Positions 48,501 to 56,347 of a stretch of 64,000 bases of DNA are shown in pieces. The DNA is from Pseudomonadota bacterium (GTDB lineage: Bacteria > Pseudomonadota > Gammaproteobacteria > Burkholderiales > Rhodocyclaceae). The position numbers and the translations under genes were made by a program. The stretch's first letter is position 1; every line of letters starts with the position of its first letter. The notes under the pieces were generated by a model. The model was not told the DNA's origin and made no database searches. It saw only the letters and a list, made by a program, of their open reading frames with translations. Where the stretch lies: the NCBI GenBank assembly GCA_018241725.1, contig JAFEDI010000124.1, positions 62,001-126,000 of the forward strand, written 5' to 3'.

Positions 48501-48756
48501 AGAGCGAGCGGGTCTGTTCCAGATTCGGGAGACCCGCCATCACCGTTTCTACGGGATAGGTGACCCGCTGCTCCACCTCGAGTGGGGAATAGCCGGGCGC
48601 AGCGGTGTTGATCTGGACCTGGACATTGGTGATGTCCGGCACAGCATCGATGGGCAGGCGCTGGTAGTTGTAAATGCCCAGCCCGGCCATGCCGATGACG
48701 GTGAGCAGTACCAGCCAGCGATGCTCGATGGCCAGACGGATAATGCGTTCAAACAT
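45577..48756 (-). CDS. czcA: Heavy-metal RND efflux pump CzcA
   Basis: This 1,059-residue inner-membrane transporter has 12 predicted helices and two large periplasmic loops. The proton-relay motif in helix 4 is DFGIIIDGAVVIVEN, the pattern of Zn/Co/Cd-type HME-RND pumps. It works with CzcB and CzcC to export metal from the periplasm across the outer membrane. GGGAG precedes the ATG, and the gene follows czcB by 15 bp. A C-terminal acidic tail (DADEEDFTTD) is present. Confidence 0.96.
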   Translation of the reverse strand: MFERIIRLAIEHRWLVLLTVIGMAGLGIYNYQRLPIDAVPDITNVQVQINTAAPGYSPLEVEQRVTYPVETVMAGLPNLEQTRSLSRYGLSQVTVIFKDGTDIYFARQLVNQRIQEAREKLPAGIAPAMGPISTGLGEIYLWTVEAKEGAKKPDGTPYTPTDLREIQDWIIKPQLRNVPGVTEINSIGGYAKEYQVAPSPEKLASYGLTLQELVTAIDRNNNNVGAGYIEKRGEQYLVRAPGQVHSMEDIRNVILGNVQGVPIRIRDVAEVSIGRELRTGAATDNGREVVLGTVFMLIGQNSRTVSRAVDAKMVEINRSLPEGIHAVTVYDRTVLVDKAINTVKKNLLEGAILVIAILFLFLGNLRAAVITAMVIPLSMLFTFTGMVTYQVSANLMSLGALDFGIIIDGAVVIVENCVRRLAHAQAHHGRALTRTERFHEVFAASQEARRALLFGQLIIMIVYLPIFALTGVEGKMFHPMAFTVVTALVGAMILSVTFIPAAVALFMSAPVAEKENRLMLAAKRWYEPTLDRVMSNQPVVLVFATVMILLSGLLATRMGSEFVPSLNEGDFAIQALRIPGTSLSQSITMQQQLEKRLKTDFPEIDRVFARTGTAEIASDPMPPNISDGYIMLKPQDQWPEPKKSRDELLAAVQEVVGSLPGNNYEFSQPIQLRFNELISGVRSDVAVKVFGDDMNVMNDTAARIAAILEKIPGASEVKIEQTTGLPMLTVDIDRDKTARYGLNVGDVQETISTAIGGREAGTMFEGDRRFDIVVRLPETLRADLDALQRLPIALPRTNGKSEGRTTYIPLGEVASLQLAPGPNQVSRENGKRRVVVSANVRGRDIGSFVAEAQRRLEEVKAPAGYWTAWGGTFEQLESATRRLQIVVPVALLLVFTLLFAMFGNVKDGLLVFSGIPFALTGGFIALWLRGIPLSISAAVGFIALSGVAVLNGLVMISFIRNLREEGRPLDAAIREGALTRLRPVLMTALVASLGFVPMAIATGTGAEVQRPLATVVIGGILSSTALTLLVLPILYRLAHGKDADEEDFTTDPVPKPSEA

Positions 48757-48771
48757 GATCGGCTCCCTCGC

Positions 48772-50376
48772 TTAGTGGCTGTGCTCGGCACTGCCCTTGC
48801 CCAGCTCCGACTTGACGACGAAGCTTCCCGCGGCTGCGTAGGACATGCCCGGTTTCAGGCCACGGGCCACTTCGACGATCTTTCCGTCGGATCGCCCCAG
48901 AGTGACCGGTTGAGCGACAAAGCCGCCGGGTACTCGGGTGAAGATCACGGGCTTGTCATTGACGGTCTGGATGGCATCGGCTGCTACGGCGACCGGGACA
49001 TCTGCTTCGCCCGACTGCACCTCAACGTTGACGAAGAGTCCGGGGCGCCATGCCATCTGCGGATTGGGAAGCGTCACTCGCGCTCGGGCAGTACGTGTTT
49101 CCTGGCCAAGGAGCGCGCCGACATAGGAGACCTTGCCTTCCGCCTTCGAGTCGAAGGCAGTGGCCTTCACGATGGCCGGTTCGCCGACCCTGACCGTGTT
49201 CAAATCCTTGGCGGGTACGATGATCTCGGCCCAGACAGAGGACAGGTCGGAGACGGTGAAGATGCTGGCGTCCTCTTTCACGGCCTCGCCCAGGGCTATA
49301 TGTTTTTCCACCACCATGCCGTCGAATGGAGCCCGGATTTCATAGCGGTTGAGGGCTCCCGTCGCTTGCGGGGAAGCGCCGAGGGCAACGAGTTTTTGCT
49401 GGGCGTTAGCCATGGCGATTTCGGCTTCCTGCAGGACCTGCTTCGCTTGGAGGTAGTCCTGCTCGGCGGAAATCTTTTCCTCCCAGAGCCTCTTTTCGCG
49501 TTCATAAGTCGACTTCGCGAGGGCAAGGCGCTTCTGGGCAGAAAGCAATTCACTGCGCTGTTCAGACAGACCCGTGCTGGCAATCACAGCCAGAATCTGG
49601 CCCTTCTTCACCGTTTGCCCCAGGTTGGCCGGGACGCTTTCCACCACGCCGGCCAGCCGCGGGACGACGTGGGCCGTCCGATCTTCATTGAAGCGAATCT
49701 CTCCCGGCAACTGCACGGCGGTTCGAATGCGGGCCGGCGCTGCTTTCTGAATGGTGATAGCGGCGGCCTGAACCTGCGCATCACTCAGTTCCACCTTGCC
49801 TTCCTCCTGGGCAAAGGTGAAGAGATAGGGGGCATTTGCCATCTGCGCCGCGACGGTCGCGTCGAAGACATGGGGCTCCTCAATCGCCACGATGCTCTTC
49901 AGATAGTCTTTTTCCACGGCGAAGGCGATTTCCTGCTTGTCCCCACTGGGCCGAGTGAGCGAAACGGAAACCTTGGCGGCGCTGGGTGATACCGGCTTGC
50001 CCTGCTGGAAGAGCCAGACCCGGAAGCGGGGTTCGCCGCCTTCTTCTGCCAGCAGGATTTCGAGGCCGAAGCCGTCTTCGGCAAAAAGCTTCCCGCCGTG
50101 AGGGCCGGTTTGTGGTTCCTCTTCATGATGTTCGGCATCGCCGTGCTCCTTGGCGTGTTCATGGCCATCGGTTGCTTGCCCGCCATGGTGCTCGGTATCG
50201 GCGTGTCCCTTTGACTCGGCATGGCTGCCGTGGCCATGGCCGTCGCCGGCGGGTTGGGATGTCCCCGTGCCGAGGATCGCGGCGCCGATCGCCAAACCTG
50301 CGACCAGGATGATGGCGATGGCGATGCTCTGCTTCTTGTTGAGTTGGGAGCGGAGTTTGTTCAAATTTGTTTTCAT
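48772..50376 (-). CDS. czcB: RND periplasmic adaptor CzcB
   Basis: This 534-residue membrane-fusion protein has one N-terminal membrane helix (IAIAIILVAGLAIGAAIL) and then a long His-rich metal-binding segment (about 45-95) with many HG and EHH repeats. A domain for metal delivery, the lipoyl/barrel-sandwich hybrid and a coiled-coil hairpin (LSAQKRLALAKSTYEREKRL) follow. It links CzcA to CzcC. The long His-rich insert is characteristic of Zn/Co/Cd adaptors. It follows czcC by 9 bp. Confidence 0.94.
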   Translation of the reverse strand: MKTNLNKLRSQLNKKQSIAIAIILVAGLAIGAAILGTGTSQPAGDGHGHGSHAESKGHADTEHHGGQATDGHEHAKEHGDAEHHEEEPQTGPHGGKLFAEDGFGLEILLAEEGGEPRFRVWLFQQGKPVSPSAAKVSVSLTRPSGDKQEIAFAVEKDYLKSIVAIEEPHVFDATVAAQMANAPYLFTFAQEEGKVELSDAQVQAAAITIQKAAPARIRTAVQLPGEIRFNEDRTAHVVPRLAGVVESVPANLGQTVKKGQILAVIASTGLSEQRSELLSAQKRLALAKSTYEREKRLWEEKISAEQDYLQAKQVLQEAEIAMANAQQKLVALGASPQATGALNRYEIRAPFDGMVVEKHIALGEAVKEDASIFTVSDLSSVWAEIIVPAKDLNTVRVGEPAIVKATAFDSKAEGKVSYVGALLGQETRTARARVTLPNPQMAWRPGLFVNVEVQSGEADVPVAVAADAIQTVNDKPVIFTRVPGGFVAQPVTLGRSDGKIVEVARGLKPGMSYAAAGSFVVKSELGKGSAEHSH

Positions 50377-50385
50377 GATGAATTC

Positions 50386-51726
50386 CTAGAGTTGTCCACC
50401 GCCGATTGGGGATGACGCAGCTACGGCGCCAAGCACGCGGTCGATGTCGGCCGCTGCCCGATGGGCGTCGGCCAGCGCTCGCAGGTATTGGGACCGTGCC
50501 TGGAAAAAGGTGCGCTGCGCATCCAGCACCTCTAGGAAGCTGAATTTGCCCAGCTCGTACCCCTTGCTGGCTGCCTCATAGGCACTCTGGGCACCCGGCA
50601 GAATTTCCTTCTGCAAGGTCCCGACTTCCAGGCTGAGCGCCTTGAGCCGTTCGTGGGCCTGGGCGATTTCGGTGGAGAGGCGGACTTCCGTCGCGGCCAG
50701 TTCGTCCCGTGCTTTGTCGGCACGGCGCAAGGCTTCCAGCAGATTGCCCTGGTTACGATCAAACAGTGGGAGTGGAATCGACAAGCCCACAACGGCTTGG
50801 TCACGCCCCAACTCTTCGGCACGTTTGGCGCCTAGACTCACCGTTACGTTAGGTATCCGGCGCGTCCGCTCGACCTCCGCTAGCGCAGAGCGGCGATCGA
50901 CTTCGAGGCGAGCACGAGCGAGGGCGGGGGACGCCGCCAGACGATTGGTAATCTCTTCCGACGTTGGTACGGCAGGCAATGTCTCGGCTCGTCCATCGGC
51001 CCGCTCAAAACGCGGTGACGGATTACCCCAGGTCGCGGCCAGGCGTTTGCGTGCGCTCGCCAATTCCGCTTGTGCCTGATTGAACTCCACCCGAACGGAT
51101 CCTTCCGCCACCCGGGCTTTGGTTTCCTCCACCGGCGAAACCTTGCCTGCCATGACACGCCGTGACGCAGCCTGGGTCGCACGCTGGGCGAGGTCAAGCA
51201 ACGCTTCGGCCAGCCGGACGCGCTCTTGCGCGACAAGCACGTCAAAGAAGGCTGCCACGGTCGCCGCACGGATTTCCAGGCGTTGAGTGGCCAGATCGGC
51301 GGCGGCTACGTCACGTCCGCGTTCAGCCGACTCGATACGGGCGGCCCGCTTGCCGCCCAGTTCGATGGCCTGATTGATCTGCAAGGTCGTCGTGCGGGTG
51401 GCCTTGTTCTGGGTGTCCTCGACCAGGGTCGCAATTTCGGGGTTGGGGCGTACGCCGGCCTGGATGACGGCTCCCTCGACGGCCTGCAATTCGCGCGCGG
51501 CAGCAGCCAACGTAGGGTTGGCCGATAGGGCGAGATCGATCGCGGCGGCCAGGCCCAGCGGCCCGGTCGACTCGAGTTTGCCGGTCTGTGGATTCGGCAG
51601 GAGTGCAGCCGAATTGACGTTGCCCGGCGCCATCGAGGACTGCGCCAGTGCAGGGGAAACCAAGGGGTTGAAAATGGTGGCTGCCAACCCCAGCAGCCCG
51701 ATCAGGGATGTGCGTGGTCTACGCAT
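50386..51726 (-). CDS. czcC: TolC-family outer-membrane factor CzcC
   Basis: This 446-residue protein has a signal peptide (SLIGLLGLAATIFNPLVSPA) and two OEP repeats, with typical segments ANPTLAAAARELQAVEG and GYELGKFSFLEVLDAQRTF. It forms the outer-membrane tunnel for the CzcCBA pump. AGGAG precedes the ATG. It is the first of the three pump genes. Confidence 0.95.
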   Translation of the reverse strand: MRRPRTSLIGLLGLAATIFNPLVSPALAQSSMAPGNVNSAALLPNPQTGKLESTGPLGLAAAIDLALSANPTLAAAARELQAVEGAVIQAGVRPNPEIATLVEDTQNKATRTTTLQINQAIELGGKRAARIESAERGRDVAAADLATQRLEIRAATVAAFFDVLVAQERVRLAEALLDLAQRATQAASRRVMAGKVSPVEETKARVAEGSVRVEFNQAQAELASARKRLAATWGNPSPRFERADGRAETLPAVPTSEEITNRLAASPALARARLEVDRRSALAEVERTRRIPNVTVSLGAKRAEELGRDQAVVGLSIPLPLFDRNQGNLLEALRRADKARDELAATEVRLSTEIAQAHERLKALSLEVGTLQKEILPGAQSAYEAASKGYELGKFSFLEVLDAQRTFFQARSQYLRALADAHRAAADIDRVLGAVAASSPIGGGQL

Positions 51727-51814
51727 CGAATTCTCCTAAATGAACAGGACAATCCGGCGAGACCGAAAAGGCGGCTACGTCAGCCGCAGAAAAAAGGGGG
51801 ATGTCTCGCCGGGC

Positions 51815-52165
51815 TTACGCGGCGAGCTGTCTATCAGGGCGCTCAGGCCCCTCAGGGATATGCGATGCGAAGTAACGCGGGCTGATGCCGTTGAACACCA
51901 CAATTGGAGCTACGACCAAAGCTTCCAGACTGCTGAGAAAGCAGTTGTGGCCATTTAGATGGGAACTACAATCATTGTCGGCGCTAGGGTTGATTTTGCC
52001 CGACTCGCTCTTGCCCTGATCTCCAAGTGATTTGTGCTGGTGATCGTGGTGGCCGAAGTGCTGCGCGGCTTGGCCTGTCTCGTGTTGGCAATACACACCC
52101 ACACCAGCCCAAGCGAACTGGAAGGGTAAGATGACCACGAGAAGGAACACGAGCAGCTTTTTCAC
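51815..52165 (-). CDS. czcI: CzcI-like small secreted protein
   Basis: This 116-residue protein starts at a GTG with a signal peptide (KKLLVFLLVVILPFQFAWA). The mature part is His- and Cys-containing (YCQHETG, HFGHHDHQH, CSSHLNGHNCFLS). Position directly before czcC and this pattern match CzcI, a periplasmic modulator of czc expression. It is the first gene of the czcICBA unit. Confidence 0.82.
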   Translation of the reverse strand: MKKLLVFLLVVILPFQFAWAGVGVYCQHETGQAAQHFGHHDHQHKSLGDQGKSESGKINPSADNDCSSHLNGHNCFLSSLEALVVAPIVVFNGISPRYFASHIPEGPERPDRQLAA

Positions 52166-52296
52166 CCGAGTAAGTTTATCAGAGGTTGGTGGAGGAATGC
52201 CAAGCCCCGTCTGCGTCGGATAGGCAGAATGGCAAACGGGGCTGGGATCCTCATTAGGCTATTGGAGCATTGGCCGGTTTTCGCACCGCAGCGGCG

Positions 52297-53769
52297 TCAG
52301 TTAGGCAGTGGCGGCCATTCTCCCCGAATATCGCCTTGTCCCCAATAGGCCGGTGCCGATGGGTTGTCGGCTGGCTCACTGACCATTAGTCGGAGCTGTT
52401 CGATCTGTTCAGTCGAAACATTCTGGATTGTCGCAACATCCTCTCGGTCATAGTCGCCCAGCACTGTGAGAACGTTGTTCTCGGCATCGTGGCGCAGAGT
52501 GGTTTTGTAAAGCGGGATACTGTCTGCCTTCATACGCGTGCCGTCAGCGTCAAATTGCTCGAGTGAAAGATATGCTCTCTGGTGAGCGTCGAACACGCGT
52601 AGCCACCAAGCGCCGAGTTGCAACGTCCTTTCGCCAGTCGATCCAAGACGGACGTTCGCCGCGAGTATGTTCCGGCTGAAATCGCCGCTCCAGCCGAGTG
52701 CCGCCATGGGATCGCCGCCCGCATCCAGCAGTGCCGCGGCCTGTCTGGCCAGCGGGTAGCAATCGTTGGAATCCCCTGGCTCGATAATGTCGACCGGGGT
52801 ACAGAAGGGCAAGCCTTCTCGATCATGATCTCTGGGGTTCTCGACTAAGGCTGTGGCAACGTATAAACCATCCGACAATGTGGCACTTCTACAGCTGTCG
52901 ATCAGCAATGGCTTGCCATTCCAGGATTCCAGCATCTTTCCGAAGGCCCAGACACTTTCGCCCACAGTCCGGTAATAGCGCCAGCTAGTGGTATCGGTCT
53001 CGCTTTTCGCTACCGCAAACGGTGTCGCCCAGACCCGTGCCTCGCCATCATTGGCGACCAGGTGCTGCCAGTTGCTGGCGCCAAACAGTTGCGCCACGAG
53101 TTCCTGGGCGACATGGCGCTTCACCGGGAGGCCAAGTGACACCATCGCCGACATCATGGCCGTTGCCCAGTTGGCTGGGAACGGAACCAGCAGGAACCCG
53201 TAAGGTTCAGTGCGACTATCCTGATCGAGTTCAAAGTTGATGGAAGCAAATCCTGGTAGTGATCGGAGCCTGGCTACCATCCGTTCGTTCTCGCCGCGGG
53301 TACGGATGCCTTTCAAGGCACTGTGGACGCGTTCGCGATGTCTGGGCTGGTAGGGCTCAAAATACATCCGCCGGATTTCGGCAAACGTCTTGTCGTGCAC
53401 CCGTAAGCGGATTCCATCAGGAAGCCGGTCAATTGCGGAGGGGAAGATGCGCTCGCGGTCGCAGATACCTAGAACGGCGGCCAGTCCGTCAACGAAGGTA
53501 CGTGCAGCTTGGACCGAAAAACCTGAAAGGTCACTGTCCACTTCGCCGGCGACAACAGTGTGCCAATCAGCGGAATCTTCTTTCTCAAGCAGCCGCTTGG
53601 CGGCTAAGTAGTCCACTCCCTCAAAGCGGTTGAGCAGTTCCTTACGCACGGCATCTTCGTCGGGAATTGGCATGCCAAGCTTGGCAAGATATCGGCCAAT
53701 GCGGCGGGCGCCGAAGCTATAGAAATTGCTGGAATCTTCGGGGAAGGAAGAGGTGCTATCAGTCATCAT
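52297..53769 (-). CDS. Unknown 490-residue protein
   Basis: I do not recognise the family. A short segment, AQELVAQLFGASNWQHLVA (about residue 230), resembles the helical motif seen in N-terminal parts of some glyoxalase-superfamily and toxin-like proteins. The C-terminal 200 residues look beta-rich. It has no signal peptide or membrane segment. The start is ATG 53769 or 53766 (GGAG just upstream); a TTG at 53778 is also open. A candidate promoter lies at 53911-53938. It stands alone between czcI and the right end, with GC content nearer to the cargo. Confidence 0.6.
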   Translation of the reverse strand: MMTDSTSSFPEDSSNFYSFGARRIGRYLAKLGMPIPDEDAVRKELLNRFEGVDYLAAKRLLEKEDSADWHTVVAGEVDSDLSGFSVQAARTFVDGLAAVLGICDRERIFPSAIDRLPDGIRLRVHDKTFAEIRRMYFEPYQPRHRERVHSALKGIRTRGENERMVARLRSLPGFASINFELDQDSRTEPYGFLLVPFPANWATAMMSAMVSLGLPVKRHVAQELVAQLFGASNWQHLVANDGEARVWATPFAVAKSETDTTSWRYYRTVGESVWAFGKMLESWNGKPLLIDSCRSATLSDGLYVATALVENPRDHDREGLPFCTPVDIIEPGDSNDCYPLARQAAALLDAGGDPMAALGWSGDFSRNILAANVRLGSTGERTLQLGAWWLRVFDAHQRAYLSLEQFDADGTRMKADSIPLYKTTLRHDAENNVLTVLGDYDREDVATIQNVSTEQIEQLRLMVSEPADNPSAPAYWGQGDIRGEWPPLPN

Positions 53770-54106
53770 TTTCTCCAAGTCCGAGCGCCATGAATCCTGG
53801 TGTGCGCATTCCAGAGCAACGCTCGATGGAAAAATGATGGTGTAGCAGAGGAAGTGTCCTGATTCGCCCTATCGCAATTGCGACGCGCACTGGCTGGTGT
53901 CGGACAACCGTTGTATATAGTATCCGATTAGACGTACAACGCAAGTGCAGTTGCTTATGATGTATAGCGACAACCTGATAACGATTGCCCACTCAAGCTT
54001 CCTCACAGGCAGCCTAAATTGAGCATGGGGGCATGCATTGTTGGAAACCGCCCACTGACATCTGATCAGCTAGAAGATGTCTTGTGTCTGAACATGCCTA
54101 AATCCG
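53770..54106. other. Intergenic region with probable promoter
   Basis: About 340 bp without a convincing gene. The short minus frame at 53759-53992 overlaps the neighbour's start and looks like a shadow. A sigma70-like promoter reading left is visible. Confidence 0.5.
53911..53938 (-). promoter_or_regulatory. Candidate sigma70-like promoter
   Basis: Read on the minus strand, TTGTAC (-35, 53938-53933) and TATACA (-10, 53916-53911) are 16 bp apart. GTTGTA and TACAAC arms also form an inverted repeat around the site, a possible operator. It would drive the gene at 53769. Confidence 0.4.
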
Positions 54107-54412
54107 ATGAGAGATAACCCTGCCTTCTCAGTCAATCCAGCTAAGCGGCTCGCCGTGCGGATCCGCCCCGGTGGCGTGATCGTCATACCGCGCCCGATCC
54201 TCGCTGCGCTCGGCGGAAATGCGGCTGGGATATCGGTCGAGGTCAAGGCCAATCGACTGTCGCTAGAAAAGCGTAAATCGCCGGCAGAGGTTCGATTGGC
54301 GAGGTTCAAGGCCAGGCTTGCTGACCGGTTGCACAAACCCTCTCTGGTCGGGCGCCGTAGAGCTTTAGGAGAATTGGCCGCACAAGCTCAGGAATTGGAT
54401 AGTCACCGCTGA
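54107..54412 (+). CDS. AbrB/MazE-like DNA-binding protein
   Basis: This 101-residue protein has a swapped-hairpin type segment RLAVRIRPGGVIVIPRPIL then ISVEVKANRLSLEKR (about residues 14-55), the pattern of AbrB/MazE antitoxins, followed by a basic helical tail. No toxin gene follows, so it is an orphan antitoxin or a small regulator. There is no strong ribosome site before ATG 54107. Confidence 0.5.
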   Translation: MRDNPAFSVNPAKRLAVRIRPGGVIVIPRPILAALGGNAAGISVEVKANRLSLEKRKSPAEVRLARFKARLADRLHKPSLVGRRRALGELAAQAQELDSHR

Positions 54413-54520
54413 TAGCGGGGAGTGATTTGGGCATGCAGATGCCCCCGGCGCCGCATCCATTGCAGTCAGGATGCAGAAGCCCAAGACGCCACAAGGCAGG
54501 CTGGCCACCGCCGCTAATGA

Positions 54521-54691
54521 CTTGTTGGTCGTGTAGAAGGTGGTATTAAACTTCCGGTACAAAAAGTTTTGCACGTTGACGTGCGCGATCACCAGTTGGT
54601 GTTTGCCGGGGTTCCGTTCGCGCTGGAAGGCGGCATCATCATCTCAAGAGCACGACCAGACCACGTCACGATTAGGCTCGGCGCTACCTGA
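54521..54691 (+). pseudogene. Possible gene remnant near the right end
   Basis: A 56-codon open stretch ends in TGA at 54689. Its translation looks protein-like (VLHVDVRDHQLVFAGVPFAL and GGIIISRARPDHVTIRL), yet it has no start codon with a ribosome site. It may be the tail of a gene lost by deletion, or chance. Confidence 0.25.
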
Positions 54692-55031
54692 ATGGGCGCG
54701 CCAAGAAGATAGCGACCAAACGACAGATTTAGTGTTTGGCCGATCAGTATGTTTTATGGATTGCCGACGAGCGTCGCCGCGGAGCAGATATTTGCTGCGC
54801 AAGCGAGCCCAATGAGAAAAGGTATGGAATTGAGGCTCCTGGTAAGACCTCAAAGGACGTCATGCTGATGTTTCATCGCCACTGCCAAAATGTAAGAAAA
54901 TGGCACCATAGCTATGGTTTAGAGCCAATTAAATTACATATTTAAAGTGCGATGTAATAAATTTACTGGTTTATTTATCATAACACCATGTATTTACGCT
55001 ATTTGTTAGATTGTTGTATTGCATTTTTATA

Positions 55032-55039
55032 GCCATACC
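55032..55039 (-). repeat. Right terminal inverted repeat of the island
   Basis: GCCATACC is the imperfect complement of the left GGTATGAC. It is followed by AACAG (55040-55044) before host sequence resumes; these five bases may be a coupling sequence carried from an earlier site. Confidence 0.5.
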
Positions 55040-55044
55040 AACAG

Positions 55045-55821
55045 TACACAGCGCCGCAAAAGGCTTTCCGAGCCCGTGACGAAGACGAGGTGCTGACCAG
55101 CATCCAGCGCATCGGCAAACGCTACGGCGACCAGGTCCGTCGGGTCTTCCTCGCCGACGGCGACGCGCTGGTGCTGCCGACCCGCCGCCTGCTGGCGATC
55201 CTGGAGGCGATCCGCACGCACCTGCCCGGCGTGCACCGGGTATCCAGCTACTGCCTGGCGCGCAACCTGAAGAAGAAGACCGTCGCCGAACTCGCCAGCC
55301 TGCGCGAGGCTGGCCTGCGCATGGTCTACCTGGGCGCAGAATCCGGCGACGATGAGGTTCTGGCGAAGGTAAGCAAGGGCGAAACCTTCGACTCGACGCG
55401 GGAAGCCCTCGACAAGCTCGGCGAAGCCAGCATCACCCGCTCGGTGATGATCCTCAATGGCCTCGGCGGACAGATCCTCAGTGACCGGCACGCCGACAAC
55501 TCGGCCCGCCTCGCCAACGCCACCCAGCCGGAATTCCTGTCCACGCTGGTGGTGAGTTTTCCGACCGGCGAAGCCCGCTTCCGCGCCGCCTTCCCGGAAT
55601 GGGAGCCCCTCGATCAAGCCGGCCTGTTCCATGAGATGGAGCGCTTCCTGGATCAGCTCGAACTGCGCCGCACGGTGTTCCGCTCCGACCACGCCAGCAA
55701 CTGGCTGGTGCTGAAAGGCACCCTCGGTGCCGACAAGCCCCGCCTGCTGGCCGAAGTACGCAACGCAATCGCTGCGCCGGCAGCAGCCGGGCTGCGACCG
55801 GCCTGGGCGCGGGGGCTGTGA
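55045..55821 (+). pseudogene. Radical SAM gene, 3' fragment after the island
   Basis: The open frame begins with TACACAGCGCC (YTAPQKAF) and continues the 40 host codons left of the island. It encodes 258 residues with the radical SAM barrel segments VFLADGDALVLPTR, VSSYCLARNLK and LRMVYLGAESGDD. The cluster-binding cysteines are on the other fragment, so anything translated from GTG 55090 would be inactive. Its stop lies 2 bp before the yjbQ ATG at 55824 and overlaps a GTG at 55818, so yjbQ was probably coupled to it. Confidence 0.93.
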
Positions 55822-55823
55822 CG

Positions 55824-56237
55824 ATGGCCTTCCAGCAGATCCTCGAATTCCGCACCCGCGGTCGCGGCAGCCTCGACATCACCGCGCAGGTCGCCGACGT
55901 GGTGGCCGCATCCGGCATCGCCACTGGCCTCGCCCATGTCTTTGTGCAGCACACCAGTTGCTCGCTGATGATCACCGAGAACGCCGACCCGGACGTGCGC
56001 CGCGACCTCGAGACGGTCTTCGGCCGCCTCGCGCCCGACGGCGACCCGGCCTACCGCCACGATCTGGAGGGCGACGACGACATGGCGGCCCATGCCCGCA
56101 GCGTGCTGTCGGATGTCGGCCTGAGCATGCCCATCGGCCAGGGCCGCCTTCTGCTTGGCACCTGGCAGGGCATTTTCCTGTGGGAACACCGCAGCAGCGC
56201 CCACAGCCGGCACGTGGTGGTCACCGTCATCGGCTGA
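55824..56237 (+). CDS. yjbQ: YjbQ-family (UPF0047) protein
   Basis: The protein is 137 residues from ATG 55824, or two more from a GTG at 55818. It has the family motif VFVQHTSCSLMITENADPDV and the C-terminal LGTWQGIFLWEHRSS, with histidines for metal binding. Members of this family have a weak thiamine-phosphate synthase activity, but the true role is unknown. With the upstream radical SAM gene interrupted, its transcription may now depend on island sequence. Confidence 0.9.
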   Translation: MAFQQILEFRTRGRGSLDITAQVADVVAASGIATGLAHVFVQHTSCSLMITENADPDVRRDLETVFGRLAPDGDPAYRHDLEGDDDMAAHARSVLSDVGLSMPIGQGRLLLGTWQGIFLWEHRSSAHSRHVVVTVIG

Positions 56238-56347
56238 GCGGCAACGCCCCCCAAGCCCGTCACGGGAAGCAGCACGCCGAGGTGCTATGCTCTTCGGGTT
56301 CGCCGCCGGCACCGCCCGCCGGTCGCACCGTTTCCCGGAGCCCATCC

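Larger units (their letters stand above)
18994..55044. mobile_element. GInt-type genomic island, about 36 kb, inserted in a radical SAM gene
   Basis: Removing 18994-55044 (36,051 bp) joins GAG ATG to TAC ACA in frame and rebuilds the radical SAM gene, which is direct evidence for the insertion. The left end carries three consecutive large tyrosine recombinase genes and a small coiled-coil gene, the ginABCD arrangement that defines GInt islands. The ends share an 8-bp imperfect inverted repeat. Cargo is a defence-like block and a Cd/Zn/Co resistance block. Base composition drops sharply at both borders. No plasmid transfer or replication genes are seen, so it probably moves by recombination alone. 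Confidence 0.9.
54413..55044. other. Right end of the island, mostly non-coding
   Basis: About 630 bp without an intact gene. The first half has moderate GC and a possible gene remnant. The last 150 bp (from about 54890) are very AT-rich, like the left 144 bp, and lead into the terminal repeat. Recombinase binding sites are expected here. Confidence 0.6.

Noticed and set aside
18994-55044. A conjugative element (ICE) or prophage
   Set aside because: No relaxase, type IV secretion, coupling protein, replication or phage structural gene is seen; only the gin operon and cargo.
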